A DNA stretch of 64,000 bases from Sphingorhabdus sp. EL138 (lineage in GTDB: Bacteria; Pseudomonadota; Alphaproteobacteria; Sphingomonadales; Sphingomonadaceae): positions 539,001 to 603,000 of the forward strand of contig NZ_OGVD01000001.1 of assembly GCF_900258045.1 (NCBI RefSeq), in the 5' to 3' direction. Numbering within the stretch: position 1 is the first letter of the stretch; every line of letters starts with the position of its first letter. The notes beneath the pieces are model-generated. The model had not been told where the DNA came from. It worked only from the letters and a program-made list of their open reading frames with translations, and ran no database searches. Shown here piece by piece: positions 8,955 through 17,701 of this stretch. Made by a program: the position numbers and the translations under genes.

Positions 8955-10571
8955 CTATTCCCTATTGCGGATCGATAGATTGTCGAAATGCTGCAATAAT
9001 ATAGCGGCGAGATGATCCAGCCTGGCCTCTTCACGCTTGTTTCCGTCTGAGGTATCGCCTTCCAGCCAATCCGACAACCGTTCGGCAATCTCTGGGGGCA
9101 CCAACCGAATGTCGGGGACTTCAATGTCCAATATGTCTCGCGGCTCCAGCTTCATAAGGCCGCTCGCAAAGCGCCGGACATGGTCGGCAATCCTGTGCTG
9201 CATCATATCGCTGTTCAGTAGCGCCGCCAAAGCGCGAGTCTGTCGGACTGTCAGGCCTTTGGGATAGAGGCCGTGGAAACAGGTCAGCGTCTTTACACTC
9301 GCAGCATTGTGAACGAAGCGCATTCGACCACGCCCAAAAGTACTTGCCCAAATTGGCGCAGCTTCACGCGTTTCGGCTGCATACCAAATTTTCTTGGTTC
9401 GCGGCCCGTGCTTTAGCGAGATGCCTTCGCACTCACCGCGCCGGATGTAGTCCGCTTCAGCAGGTGTCAGATCGCCCTTTGGATTGAACAAAAAACACGC
9501 TTGCCCTGCTTCCGCCAGCTCATCGAAATCCGTACCGGTAAAACAGATATCTGCCACTTGCGCAGTCTTCCCAATACAGCGATCCATTCGTCCCGTTTCA
9601 AGCCCGTGCTGCTCTGCTTCAGCCCGGCTAAGCAGGAAGAAACTATTCGCCCCGGTGGCTATTCCGCGCTTGGTCGTCACCAGATCACCAAGTTTTACGC
9701 TGCCTTCTGCACGGGGTGCGACCGACCGGGAAATCAGTGCGTCCCATTTTTTGCGTGATCGCAGTACGTCGGTCGGCAAGCGCTGGTGCACTACTTCAGT
9801 ATCATACTGCAATTCCGCCAACGACGTCGCGACTTTTCCAACCGGTACATAATGGCTTTGTAACAGTTCAGGAACGCTACTGTCTTTCTCGATCAACAAT
9901 ATCGAGGCGGTTGCCATATTGTCCGCAAATGCATGCCCCGCGCAATCGATGGTCACCAGCGCGTGAAGCAGGCCATTGTTCAGCAGATAGGCTTTTAGCG
10001 GTTGCCCGTAATTGGCCGACATCCATTCCGCCGGGATGATAATCGCTGCACGGCCGCCTTCATTTAACTGTTCGCAAATCTTGACCACGAAATAGACATA
10101 GAGATTGGATTGCCGGCTGAACTTTTGCCCCGACAATTGATCAATATGTTCAGCTATCTGAGGATCAAGATCATATTCGCGGTGGATGATGTAAGGCGGA
10201 TTGGCAATAATCGCATCAAATCGTTCGCCCTGGTCGCTCGCCAGAAAATCCTGGTGACATAGCGCAGCACCCTGCAACCTCTTTTCCGCCAGCTCGAGTG
10301 CCAGCGGATCAATATCATAACCGGTAAACGCACACCCGACCGATCGCCGCTGACACGCATTGATCAGCACACCGGTGCCGACCGCCGGATCGAGCACCGT
10401 GCGGGGCGAAGCAGTTTGGATCCAGTCGACCATAATGTTCGCATAGGATGCAGGCGTAAAAAACTGACCCCGCTGTTTTCGCTGCCTCCGGCTGGTCGCT
10501 TCAATGAACTGGCCTTCCGGTGACAACAGGAGGTCCGCTTCTTGTTCACATAAAGATGTCAGGCCAACCAT
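8955..10571 (-). CDS. N6-adenine DNA methyltransferase (gamma class, TaqI/Eco57I-like), apparently orphan
   Basis: 538 residues. Methylase motifs run in gamma order: X-like RGQFFTP (34-40), I DPAVGTG (61-67), II TGYDIDP (84-90), IV NPPYI (124-128), then a long C-terminal region (about 290-500) with KLGDLVTTKRGIATGANSFF, the start of a TaqI-like target-recognition domain. It transfers methyl from S-adenosylmethionine to adenine N6. No endonuclease domain is visible and no restriction gene is adjacent, so it is either a solitary regulatory methylase or one whose partner was lost. Neighbours are nhaA and a TetR gene. Confidence 0.85.
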   Translation of the reverse strand: MVGLTSLCEQEADLLLSPEGQFIEATSRRQRKQRGQFFTPASYANIMVDWIQTASPRTVLDPAVGTGVLINACQRRSVGCAFTGYDIDPLALELAEKRLQGAALCHQDFLASDQGERFDAIIANPPYIIHREYDLDPQIAEHIDQLSGQKFSRQSNLYVYFVVKICEQLNEGGRAAIIIPAEWMSANYGQPLKAYLLNNGLLHALVTIDCAGHAFADNMATASILLIEKDSSVPELLQSHYVPVGKVATSLAELQYDTEVVHQRLPTDVLRSRKKWDALISRSVAPRAEGSVKLGDLVTTKRGIATGANSFFLLSRAEAEQHGLETGRMDRCIGKTAQVADICFTGTDFDELAEAGQACFLFNPKGDLTPAEADYIRRGECEGISLKHGPRTKKIWYAAETREAAPIWASTFGRGRMRFVHNAASVKTLTCFHGLYPKGLTVRQTRALAALLNSDMMQHRIADHVRRFASGLMKLEPRDILDIEVPDIRLVPPEIAERLSDWLEGDTSDGNKREEARLDHLAAILLQHFDNLSIRNRE

Positions 10572-10618
10572 CCCACAAGGGATAAATGACCGGCAGCGAA
10601 TGTCGAGCTATTTGATAA

Positions 10619-10650
10619 ACGCGCCGCGATCGATTTCGATAGCGGCGCGT
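10619..10650 (-). terminator. Strong hairpin between tetR and the methyltransferase gene
   Basis: ACGCGCCGC (10619-10627) is exactly complementary to GCGGCGCGT (10642-10650), with an inner ATCG/CGAT pairing. Read leftward it follows the TetR gene and is trailed by TTTATCAAAT, so it may be a weak intrinsic terminator. It could equally be a protein-binding palindrome ahead of the methyltransferase. Confidence 0.5.
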
Positions 10651-10716
10651 CAGATTAATCAGCCCTTCGGGCAAAGGTCATTCAGCACCTGCCGGAAGTA
10701 CGAACCTTTATCCCAT

Positions 10717-11388
10717 CTAACTTGCCGGCTCACTATTCTTCAAAGGCAACCGCTTCACGAAAATATCCGCAATTTCCTTCGGCGTGAACACCGGCGGCTG
10801 TTTCAAATTGGATTCAGCATTGCCGTCGTCGCCGACACAGGCGTTCACGGCCGACAACAACGATTCCGCCAAAGGCGCGGGATCAGTCTGTTCAATATCA
10901 CCCTTGAGCATCAAGTTGAGCAGAAAATGTTCAATCTTCAGACGCAAAGGATCATCAATGCGATGCGTATATTGCTCTTCTATCCATTGAAAAGAGAGCC
11001 GGTCACGCGCACGCGACGCCCTGAGCTCCAAGCTTTCCGGAGATAGAAGGATTGCGATACCGAGCTCACAAAACCGGTGCAGCATCTGTTCAACCGGTTG
11101 ATCGGGATCGAACTGAATTTCTGCCAATGCGAGATCAATTTTTTCGAAAAGCTCCAGTCGGGAAGCGCAATATAATTCTTCACGATTGGCAAACTGGTTA
11201 TAGACGGTGCGCCGAGAAACACCTGCCTCTTCCGCAACTACCTCCATCGCAAATTCACTAAAGCTCTGGTCACATAGCTTCCGCCGTGCTGCATCCAAAA
11301 TCAGGCGGCGAGATGACGCGGGCCGCCAAGCGGATCCTTCTGCATTGGCATCTGTCTTCTCATTCGTAGACTTTACTCTGACTACCAT
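10717..11388 (-). CDS. TetR/AcrR family transcriptional regulator
   Basis: 223 residues from the ATG preceded by AGGAG (CAGGAGCGTAAA then ATG); an upstream ATG six codons earlier overlaps that RBS and is less likely. A TetR helix-turn-helix lies at about 30-75, with RRLILDAARRKL, VVAEEAGVSRRTVYNQFANR and EELY in the usual order. The C-terminal ligand domain is helical and not assignable. It faces a 384-base divergent region in which TTTACGTAAA could be its operator. No efflux or degradation gene is next to it, so the target is unknown. Confidence 0.88.
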   Translation of the reverse strand: MVVRVKSTNEKTDANAEGSAWRPASSRRLILDAARRKLCDQSFSEFAMEVVAEEAGVSRRTVYNQFANREELYCASRLELFEKIDLALAEIQFDPDQPVEQMLHRFCELGIAILLSPESLELRASRARDRLSFQWIEEQYTHRIDDPLRLKIEHFLLNLMLKGDIEQTDPAPLAESLLSAVNACVGDDGNAESNLKQPPVFTPKEIADIFVKRLPLKNSEPAS

Positions 11389-11772
11389 TTTACGCTCCTG
11401 TATCATTATCGGCCGGGGGGTCGACCTTTCAAATGCACGTCGGAGTTTACGTAAAACGATGTAAAATATCTCGACCTATTCTGCGAACAGATGTCGAGAA
11501 CCGACAAAAAGGTGCAGGAACAACCAACGACATCCTCAGGCAAATGAACGACCCGCAGCAGCAATTTCGTTCGCTCTCCGTCTGACTATTGCCACAGTTA
11601 GGGCTACCCTATTCCAGCGATCGCAACAGATACACGGCATATGGAATTGCGGCCATTGCCGCACTACAGGTCTCTAAGCCGGCACAGTTGCGCTCATTGT
11701 TCAGGCGGTTCTAATATCAGCCATCCTAACATTCCTCTCCCTGCGGATCGAACCCCTCTTGAGGTTCAGACA
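11389..11772. other. Divergent intergenic region between tetR and the LytTR regulator
   Basis: 384 bases holding the promoters of both genes. A perfect 10-bp palindrome, TTTACGTAAA, at 11446-11455 with a nearby related TGTAAAAT is a candidate TetR operator. A frame reading into the LytTR gene from 11641 exists but lacks family similarity and is not taken as coding. Confidence 0.55.
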
Positions 11773-12576
11773 ATGACCCCGATCACCGTGCTGATTAGCG
11801 ATGACGAGCCCTTGGCCGTCTCCCGTCTGGTAGGGCTTTTGAACCGGATGGAGGGTGTATCAGTCGTTGGTCAGGCTTTCGATGGCAAGGAAACACTGGA
11901 ACTGGTCGAAAAACTCGGCCCAAAGCTCATATTGCTCGATATTGAAATGCCGGGTTTAGACGGTTTTGATATCATAGAACATCTCTCATCTTCACTTCGT
12001 AACAATGCGAACACGGTGCCGCTGGTAATTTTTGTAACGGCCTATCCACAATTTGCGATCCGTGCCTTTGAAACCGGCGCACTCGACTTTATCCCAAAGC
12101 CGGTTCGTTATGCCCGTCTGGTAGAAGCAATAGATCGCGCGCGCATAGCCTGCGCCGACCGCGAAGCCGGTCAACGATTGGCACTCCTCGGTAAAACGCT
12201 CGACCAGTTAAGAAAGGAGCGCTCCAGGGCAGTCGATGAAAATCACTATCTTTGGGTTCCCCGACGAGGCGAAATGGTGCGGGTGGATTGCGATGATATC
12301 AACTGGGTGAAAGCTGAAGGGGAATATGTCCGCCTATACACGAGTGAGAAATCTTATCCTTATCGTCAGATGATCGGTGATTTTGTAAATCGCAATGGCG
12401 CGATAGGATTCTTGCGCGTGCACCGGTCTGCAGCCGTGAACGACCCTCGAATCGTAGCAATAAAGCGGAGCAGCAATGGCAGCCGCATGCTCCGACTAGT
12501 CAACAGTGATGAAATCCCTGTCGGCAGAAAATATGCAAAAAATGTCATGGTCGTCATTTCATCCGAAATCGAATGA
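11773..12576 (+). CDS. LytTR family response regulator
   Basis: 267 residues from the ATG with GAGG eight bases upstream. Receiver domain 1-125: acidic pocket D10/D11, phosphoacceptor D56 in LILLDIEMP, a conserved Thr in FVTAYP and Lys in FIPKP. After a helical linker, a LytTR DNA-binding domain occupies about 165-262 (YLWVPRRGEMVRVD, DINWVKAEGEYVRLY, FLRVHRSAAVN). No histidine kinase is adjacent. The next gene downstream, on the same strand after 189 bases, is a TonB-dependent receptor, a plausible but unproven target. Confidence 0.9.
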   Translation: MTPITVLISDDEPLAVSRLVGLLNRMEGVSVVGQAFDGKETLELVEKLGPKLILLDIEMPGLDGFDIIEHLSSSLRNNANTVPLVIFVTAYPQFAIRAFETGALDFIPKPVRYARLVEAIDRARIACADREAGQRLALLGKTLDQLRKERSRAVDENHYLWVPRRGEMVRVDCDDINWVKAEGEYVRLYTSEKSYPYRQMIGDFVNRNGAIGFLRVHRSAAVNDPRIVAIKRSSNGSRMLRLVNSDEIPVGRKYAKNVMVVISSEIE

Positions 12577-12612
12577 ATTTTCGTTTTCAACCAATGTCGC
12601 GGAATAAACTAT

Positions 12613-12629
12613 GTTAGAAAAAATCTAAC
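12613..12629. promoter_or_regulatory. Small inverted repeat upstream of the TonB receptor
   Basis: GTTAGA (12613-12618) and TCTAAC (12624-12629) flank five A residues in the 189-base gap before the receptor gene. It could be a weak terminator of the LytTR gene or an operator; no T-tract follows. Confidence 0.3.
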
Positions 12630-12765
12630 CTTCACAATAGTGTAGACCCACCGTTGCACTTAAACTTCATTGAATTGGTAATATTCGAAATACTGTCATA
12701 TTTGATTGCTGAACTGCTCTTTCTATTTATTTGGTTTCCCCTGTATTTAACCAAGGGAGCCAGCA

Positions 12766-15630
12766 ATGCGGCCGAATTTCAGAACGCAAACCATAAAAAA
12801 ATGCCTAACTTCAGTAGCCATAGTCGCTGTTGCGGTCTCGGCAACAACAGCCAACGCGCAAGATCAGGAAGGCGCAGAGACCGATGACGCTGCAGATGTG
12901 ATTGTCGTTACAGGATCGAGAATCACCAATCCCAATCTGGAACTTTCTAGTCCGGTTACCGTGTTGGGTCGCGATCAAATTGACCTTGCCCCTTCGCTGA
13001 CAGCCGAAGAGTTGATCAGGGATTTGCCCGGAGTAGTCGCGGGCATTGGTTCGTCTGTCAATAACGGCAATGATGGTTCGTCCGAGGTTAACTTGCGCGG
13101 ACTTGGAAGCAACCGCAACCTTGTCCTCATTGACAATAGTCGTGTGGTACCGGCTGGATTAACAGGGGTTACCGATACCAATGTCATCCCATTGGCGTTG
13201 ATAGAACGGGTCGATATTGTAACCGGGGGAGCCGGCACCGTCTACGGCGCGGATGCCATATCGGGCGTGGTCAATTTCGTGTTGAAACAGGATTTTGAAG
13301 GCGCTGAAATCTCAGCCAGCTATGGCCTCACAGAAAGCAGTGATGCCGGTGTATTCCGGACTGATCTGACCATCGGCGGCAATTTTGCAGACGATCGCGG
13401 CAATGCGGTGCTGAACATCGGATATCACAGTTCCGATCCCCTCTTCCAGGCGGATCGCAGCTTCGGTGTCGACTCGATCAGTTCGGTCTCCGGCAATCCT
13501 TTCGGATCCGGAACATCGGTACCGACCGCCATTAACGGGATGCAATATGATCCAGATACCGACTCTTTGGTCGCCCCGTTTAACACGTTTAACTTCAATC
13601 CGTTCAATCTCTATCAAACGCCGCTGGAACGGATCAACATATTCGGTGCTGCGCATTATGAAGTGGCTGACGGCATAGAAGTTTACGGCAAGGGACTGTT
13701 TTCCAACAACAAGGTTGATATTCGGGCAGCGCCATCTGGGCTGTTTGGCACCACCTATAATCTCCCGCTTAGCAATCCGTTCCTGACCGACAACCTCCGC
13801 AACCAGATATGTGCGCAGCAGGGCGTAGGAATCTCTCAGGCAGAATGCGATGCAGCAGCTGGCGTTACCGATCCCAGCGATCCTGCTTTTCGCGCTCCGG
13901 CGGTCACAATTAACCGTCGGCTGGTTGAACAGGGCAATCGCGAAGAAACCATCGAATCCAATGTATTTCAGATCGAAGCCGGTGTTCGCGGCACTATTGT
14001 CGATAATATCGAATGGGATGTCCATGCCACACATGGCCAGTCCGAACGTGTCCGTAGTCAGAGGAACAATGGCTTGCGATCCCGTGTTCAGCAGGCGCTT
14101 TTCGCTATTGATGCGGACAATTGCGTGGATTCATCCAATGGCTGCGTTCCGCTCAATCTATTCGGTCCAACTGGTCAGGATATCTCGCCGGATTTCGCCG
14201 CCTTCTCAGCACCGCCAGTATCTTTGACGACAAAGACCGAGCTGACCGTGGTTACCGGTTCAGTTTCCGGTGATGCGGGCTTTGCGTTACCCTGGGCAGG
14301 TACCCCTCTCAATTTTGCCCTAGGCGTCGAATATCGCGAGAATATCGCATCAATTAATCCCGATATTGCAACTGGCACGGTCGATGAAGTACTCGGCAAT
14401 GGTGAGGCCTTTTTGGCTCAATCCGGTCGCTATAGTGTGAAGGAAGTCTTTGGTGAAATCGTTGCACCCATTGTCGAAGATCGTCCGTTTTTCAAAAGCC
14501 TGACGCTTGAGCTTGGCGGTCGCTATTCCGATTACTCCAACACAGGCGGCAATTTCACCTGGAAAGCTGGCGGCAGCTGGGAACCAGTAGATGGCCTGAA
14601 GCTGCGTGGTATCTATCAGCGCGCAGTTCGGTCTCCCAATATCGAAGAGCTTTTTGAGCCTCCGGTTACAGGATTGGACAATCTCGCTGTCGACCCATGT
14701 GCTGGCGCCAATCCTGTTGGCAATGCAGAACTCACAGCAATATGTATTGCTCAGGGTGCGCCTGCCGGCAGCATCGGTTCCATTCCGGTCCCATCCGCAG
14801 GTCAAATCAACTTTACCGGCGGTGGCAACCCTGATCTGGATGTTGAAAAAGCCACGACCATTACATTTGGCGCGATTATCCAGCCGGCCATTATTCCCGG
14901 CTTGACCGTATCGGTCGATTATTATGATATCGAGATCAAAGACGCCATTTCGCGGACAACGGTTGGGGACGTCATTCAACCTTGTTTCAATCCGCCCAAC
15001 GCTGCCGATCCTGCATGTGCTCTGGTTATCCGCAATCCCTTGAACGGCAGTCTGAATGGCGGCGCAAGTGATACGCCCGGTGTTCTGCTTGATCTGTCTA
15101 ATCTTGGGCGACTGGAAACATCAGGAATTGATTTCAACATCAATTATAGCCGAGATCTCGACTTTGCCACTCTGGGACTGCAGGTGAACGGCAACTATAC
15201 GTTTGACAGAAAGTTCCAGGCCACACCAACTAGCGTAAACCGTGAATGTGTGGGCTTTTACAGCGTCAATTGCGAGAGCATCCAGCCCGAATTCCAGGCG
15301 AACAGCCGGATTTCGCTGTCACGCGAGGAAGGATCCATTTCCCTGGGTTGGAAATATATTTCGAGTCAGGAAGTCGAGCCTTCATTGCAGGGTAGCTTTC
15401 TTCCAGAATTCGAAAGCATCGGCTCCTATAATATTTTCGATCTGGTGCTGCAGACGACGCTCATGGATACGCTGGATCTGACGTTCGTGGTCGATAATCT
15501 GTTTGACAAGAAACCGCCGCTGGTTGGGAACACCATTGGTGCGACCGAGTTTAACAGCGGCAACACCTATCCATCAACATATGATGCCCTAGGACGTCGC
15601 TATACAATTGGTGCGAAGCTCACTTTCTAA
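12766..15630 (+). CDS. TonB-dependent outer-membrane receptor
   Basis: 954 residues. Signal peptide 1-32 (basic start, SVAIVAVAVSATTANAQ), then a TonB-box-like DVIVVTGSR at about 44-52, a plug domain with SPVTVLGRDQI, VNLRGLGSNRNLVLID and TVYGADAISGVVNFVLK, and a large beta barrel ending in the aromatic YTIGAKLTF. It imports a large substrate across the outer membrane using TonB-ExbBD energy. This clade (long loops, several paired Cys) is abundant in sphingomonads; the ligand (siderophore, oligosaccharide or other) cannot be read from sequence. RBS GGGAG precedes the ATG, and a strong terminator follows the stop. Confidence 0.93.
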   Translation: MRPNFRTQTIKKCLTSVAIVAVAVSATTANAQDQEGAETDDAADVIVVTGSRITNPNLELSSPVTVLGRDQIDLAPSLTAEELIRDLPGVVAGIGSSVNNGNDGSSEVNLRGLGSNRNLVLIDNSRVVPAGLTGVTDTNVIPLALIERVDIVTGGAGTVYGADAISGVVNFVLKQDFEGAEISASYGLTESSDAGVFRTDLTIGGNFADDRGNAVLNIGYHSSDPLFQADRSFGVDSISSVSGNPFGSGTSVPTAINGMQYDPDTDSLVAPFNTFNFNPFNLYQTPLERINIFGAAHYEVADGIEVYGKGLFSNNKVDIRAAPSGLFGTTYNLPLSNPFLTDNLRNQICAQQGVGISQAECDAAAGVTDPSDPAFRAPAVTINRRLVEQGNREETIESNVFQIEAGVRGTIVDNIEWDVHATHGQSERVRSQRNNGLRSRVQQALFAIDADNCVDSSNGCVPLNLFGPTGQDISPDFAAFSAPPVSLTTKTELTVVTGSVSGDAGFALPWAGTPLNFALGVEYRENIASINPDIATGTVDEVLGNGEAFLAQSGRYSVKEVFGEIVAPIVEDRPFFKSLTLELGGRYSDYSNTGGNFTWKAGGSWEPVDGLKLRGIYQRAVRSPNIEELFEPPVTGLDNLAVDPCAGANPVGNAELTAICIAQGAPAGSIGSIPVPSAGQINFTGGGNPDLDVEKATTITFGAIIQPAIIPGLTVSVDYYDIEIKDAISRTTVGDVIQPCFNPPNAADPACALVIRNPLNGSLNGGASDTPGVLLDLSNLGRLETSGIDFNINYSRDLDFATLGLQVNGNYTFDRKFQATPTSVNRECVGFYSVNCESIQPEFQANSRISLSREEGSISLGWKYISSQEVEPSLQGSFLPEFESIGSYNIFDLVLQTTLMDTLDLTFVVDNLFDKKPPLVGNTIGATEFNSGNTYPSTYDALGRRYTIGAKLTF

Positions 15631-15650
15631 CTGCTCTCATAAATCAAACA

Positions 15651-15688
15651 AAAAAGGCGGCCATGAAAAGTGGCCGCCTTTTTTTTGC
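15651..15688 (+). terminator. Strong intrinsic terminator after the TonB receptor
   Basis: AAAAAGGCGGCCA pairs with TGGCCGCCTTTTT around a seven-base loop and is followed by a T-run. Because the stem is flanked by A and T runs it can end transcription from both sides; the SDR gene converges from the right. Confidence 0.9.
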
Positions 15689-15714
15689 GCAATGGTTATC
15701 GTAATAAACGTCAT

Positions 15715-16491
15715 CTAGGGCCGTGAAATCATCCCTCCATCAAGCGCGATCGTCTGGCCAATCAACCAGGATGATGCCCTTGAACACAGATAAAGAGCGG
15801 TACCGGCAATATCCTCGGGTGCACCCATGCGTCCGCGCGGAATTTGCGAAATGGCCATCTTGGTCATTCCGTCATTTTCAACAATCTGCTTGGTCATGTT
15901 GCTCGGGAAAAATCCGGGTGCAATGGCATTTACATTGATATGATAAGACGCAAGGTCAGTGGCCAGATGCTCGGTCAAATGAATGACCCCCGATTTACTC
16001 GCGGAATAGGCGTAGGTTGGCATGCCGGAATTTCTTATGCCGTTGATCGACGCAATATTTATGACCCTTGCCGGATCATCTGCATTGCCGGATGCTTTGA
16101 GCAGCGGCAGGAATTTCTGGGTCGCAAAGAATATCGCCTTGATGTTGATATCCATGACCTTGTCCCATCCCTTCTCAGGGAAGTCCTCAATTGGCGCAGC
16201 CCAATTGGCACCGGCATTGTTGATCAGGATATCAACCTTGCTTTCCCGCTCGCTTACCGCCGCAACAAAGGCCTCTATGCCTTCGACGTTCGACAGATCG
16301 GCAGGAATGGCGATACATTCACCCAGCTTGGAAAGCTCTTCCGCCATGGCCATCAACCGCTCTTCCTTGCGCGCGGTGATATAAACTTTGGCACCGTTCT
16401 CCACCAAGCCGCGCGCCATCATGGCGCCGATACCGCTCGATCCACCAGAAACAACTGCAACTTTGCCGCTCACGTCAAACAGGTTCTTCAT
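15715..16491 (-). CDS. Short-chain dehydrogenase/reductase (SDR)
   Basis: 258 residues from the ATG that has GGGAGTGGAT directly upstream; an earlier in-frame ATG would add 21 residues with no SDR similarity. Classical SDR layout: cofactor loop VVSGGSSGIGAMMARG (13-28), NNAG (LINNAGANW), catalytic Ser in INIASING, and YAYSASK for the Tyr/Lys pair. The C-terminus IALDGGMISRP is the usual FabG-like ending. It uses NAD(P)H; the substrate is unknown. It ends convergent with the TonB receptor and stands just outside the left end of the integrated element. Confidence 0.9.
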   Translation of the reverse strand: MKNLFDVSGKVAVVSGGSSGIGAMMARGLVENGAKVYITARKEERLMAMAEELSKLGECIAIPADLSNVEGIEAFVAAVSERESKVDILINNAGANWAAPIEDFPEKGWDKVMDINIKAIFFATQKFLPLLKASGNADDPARVINIASINGIRNSGMPTYAYSASKSGVIHLTEHLATDLASYHINVNAIAPGFFPSNMTKQIVENDGMTKMAISQIPRGRMGAPEDIAGTALYLCSRASSWLIGQTIALDGGMISRP

Positions 16492-16747
16492 ATCCACTCC
16501 CGATTCTCGATTTTTGATCAGGGCACCCTTTCCACAGGCAACAACACTTGTCACGCACCATGAGCGGATTGGACTGCCTTTGGCGGACCCGTTTTGAAGT
16601 GCGCTTTATTCGAGCTGGTGGGGTGTATTACTGTAGAGGCAGCAAAAGGTTTGCCTATATTGATCCACCGGATCGGTCGCGAGAAATACTACCGCTTTTG
16701 TAAAAACGTTTTTGCTTCGTCAGGCCACCCTTGCTTGCGCTGCGGGA

Positions 16748-16792
16748 TTTTTGCCGACGCCGATCCCCAGGATCGGCTTTGTTCGGCAAAAA
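16748..16792 (-). terminator. Nested hairpin, likely the displaced terminator of tRNA-Tyr
   Basis: TTTTTGCCGA (16748-16757) pairs with TCGGCAAAAA (16783-16792), and an inner CCGATCC (16760-16766) pairs with GGATCGG (16770-16776). It directly abuts the attL copy of the tRNA 3' end. If the element were removed, this hairpin would follow the CCA end of tRNA-Tyr, as expected of its original intrinsic terminator. Confidence 0.65.
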
Positions 16793-16809
16793 TGGTGGAC
16801 AGGATAGGA
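16793..16809 (+). repeat. attL: 17-bp direct repeat of the tRNA-Tyr 3' end
   Basis: TGGTGGACAGGATAGGA is identical to 24690-24706, the last 17 bases of the tRNA-Tyr gene including CCA (read as complement). The flanks differ on both sides. A matching copy at each end of an integrase-bearing segment is the signature of tRNA-targeted integration. Confidence 0.9.
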
Positions 16810-16868
16810 CTAGCTGAGACGCCATCCAACCTATTGATTATTAGGCGTTATTTATTCGTAACTGATTT

Positions 16869-16889
16869 GCGTGTACTATACGCGTGTAC
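16869..16889. repeat. Two GCGTGTAC direct repeats inside attL (candidate integrase arm sites)
   Basis: GCGTGTAC occurs at 16869-16876 and 16882-16889, 13 bases apart, starting 60 bases inside the attL core. CGTGTA also lies in the palindrome at 24612-24627, at nearly the same distance inside attR. Integrase arm-type binding sites are expected at such positions; the assignment is inference. Confidence 0.4.
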
Positions 16890-17094
16890 CAGATAAAGCA
16901 AGCGCAATGGGTCGCACATGATGATGCAAAAATACCCACTGTACTGTTGTTGCTTTCACTGTTGAAACCATCGGTTAATTCCCAGTGTCTAATACGGATA
17001 AGGGCGTTTGGGCACTATGCAGTATCATGGGTGGCATCTTCGACCGAGAGTAACCGTATGTCCCCAATATCCCGAAAGCGGACGCTAGAAAGTC

Positions 17095-17565
17095 CTACTC
17101 AAACATCAGTAGAATTTTATTTGCGTTCGCAGTTTTCTTTTTGCGCGCCTCACCCCATGCGCACAGCGCTTCACCGTACACAGCCTTGCTACTCTCCCAA
17201 TCACATCCCGGCACGTTCCAAGTAGGCGCAATCGGCTCATTTTCCCGAGTATAAACAGAACTATAAAACTTGTATTTTACGACCTTTTCCAAGCCTGGAA
17301 TTCGGTCCATTTCTGTTTGACTAGCTATCCTAGTAGTGCATTCCGCTGTGATTGCACTGAGTGGCGTTGCTCTCTGCTTAGGGTTTTCGATAGTCCGCCC
17401 TTGCTGGTCCCTTGGAAGAATCAAATCTAAATCATTGATGCTATAAAGCGATATTGGCTTTCTATTGTCCCGATCCAATAAACCGATAGTTACTGCCCAG
17501 CCTCGGTCCCGATCAACCACTGGCTCGAAACTACTTTTTGCAAAATTTTCTGCAACAAATGTCAC
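17095..17565 (-). CDS. Hypothetical protein of the integrated element
   Basis: 156 residues, not recognised. Start GTG at 17565 with GAGGG seven bases upstream. No signal peptide or membrane helix. Visible features: FEPVVDRDRGWAVTIGLLD near the N-terminus, three cysteines (AECTT, PGCDWES, ALCAWGE), and a basic C-terminus (EARKKKTANANK). Composition is that of a folded soluble protein. It is the gene nearest attL, transcribed toward that end, a common place for cargo. No function is proposed. Confidence 0.6.
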   Translation of the reverse strand: MTFVAENFAKSSFEPVVDRDRGWAVTIGLLDRDNRKPISLYSINDLDLILPRDQQGRTIENPKQRATPLSAITAECTTRIASQTEMDRIPGLEKVVKYKFYSSVYTRENEPIAPTWNVPGCDWESSKAVYGEALCAWGEARKKKTANANKILLMFE

Positions 17566-17701
17566 AATGATACCCTCTATTTATGTCCGTAATATCCGGT
17601 GGTTTCAACCGGTCGATGCAACACTTTAATCTTTTGAGAGAAGATGGAGTGTTGAAGATGAAGCATAGGAAGCGGACATTAGCATTTAGATACAGAGTTT
17701 C

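Larger units (their letters stand above)
16492..17094. other. Gene-poor stretch containing the left end of the integrated element
   Basis: 603 bases without a convincing gene. Contents from left to right: promoter region of the SDR, an A/T palindrome AAAAACGTTTTT at 16702-16713, a nested hairpin (16748-16792), the 17-bp attL copy (16793-16809), two GCGTGTAC repeats (16869-16889) and an AGCGGACGCTA motif (17077). Short frames here show no protein-like composition. Confidence 0.6.

Noticed and set aside
8955-11388. Complete restriction-modification or BREX-like defence locus
   Set aside because: Only a methyltransferase and a TetR regulator are present; no nuclease, ATPase or phosphatase gene adjoins them.
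16594-17225. Short plus-strand frames around the left end of the element
   Set aside because: They cross the hairpin and attL or overlap the opposing 17095 gene, and lack protein-like composition and RBS.
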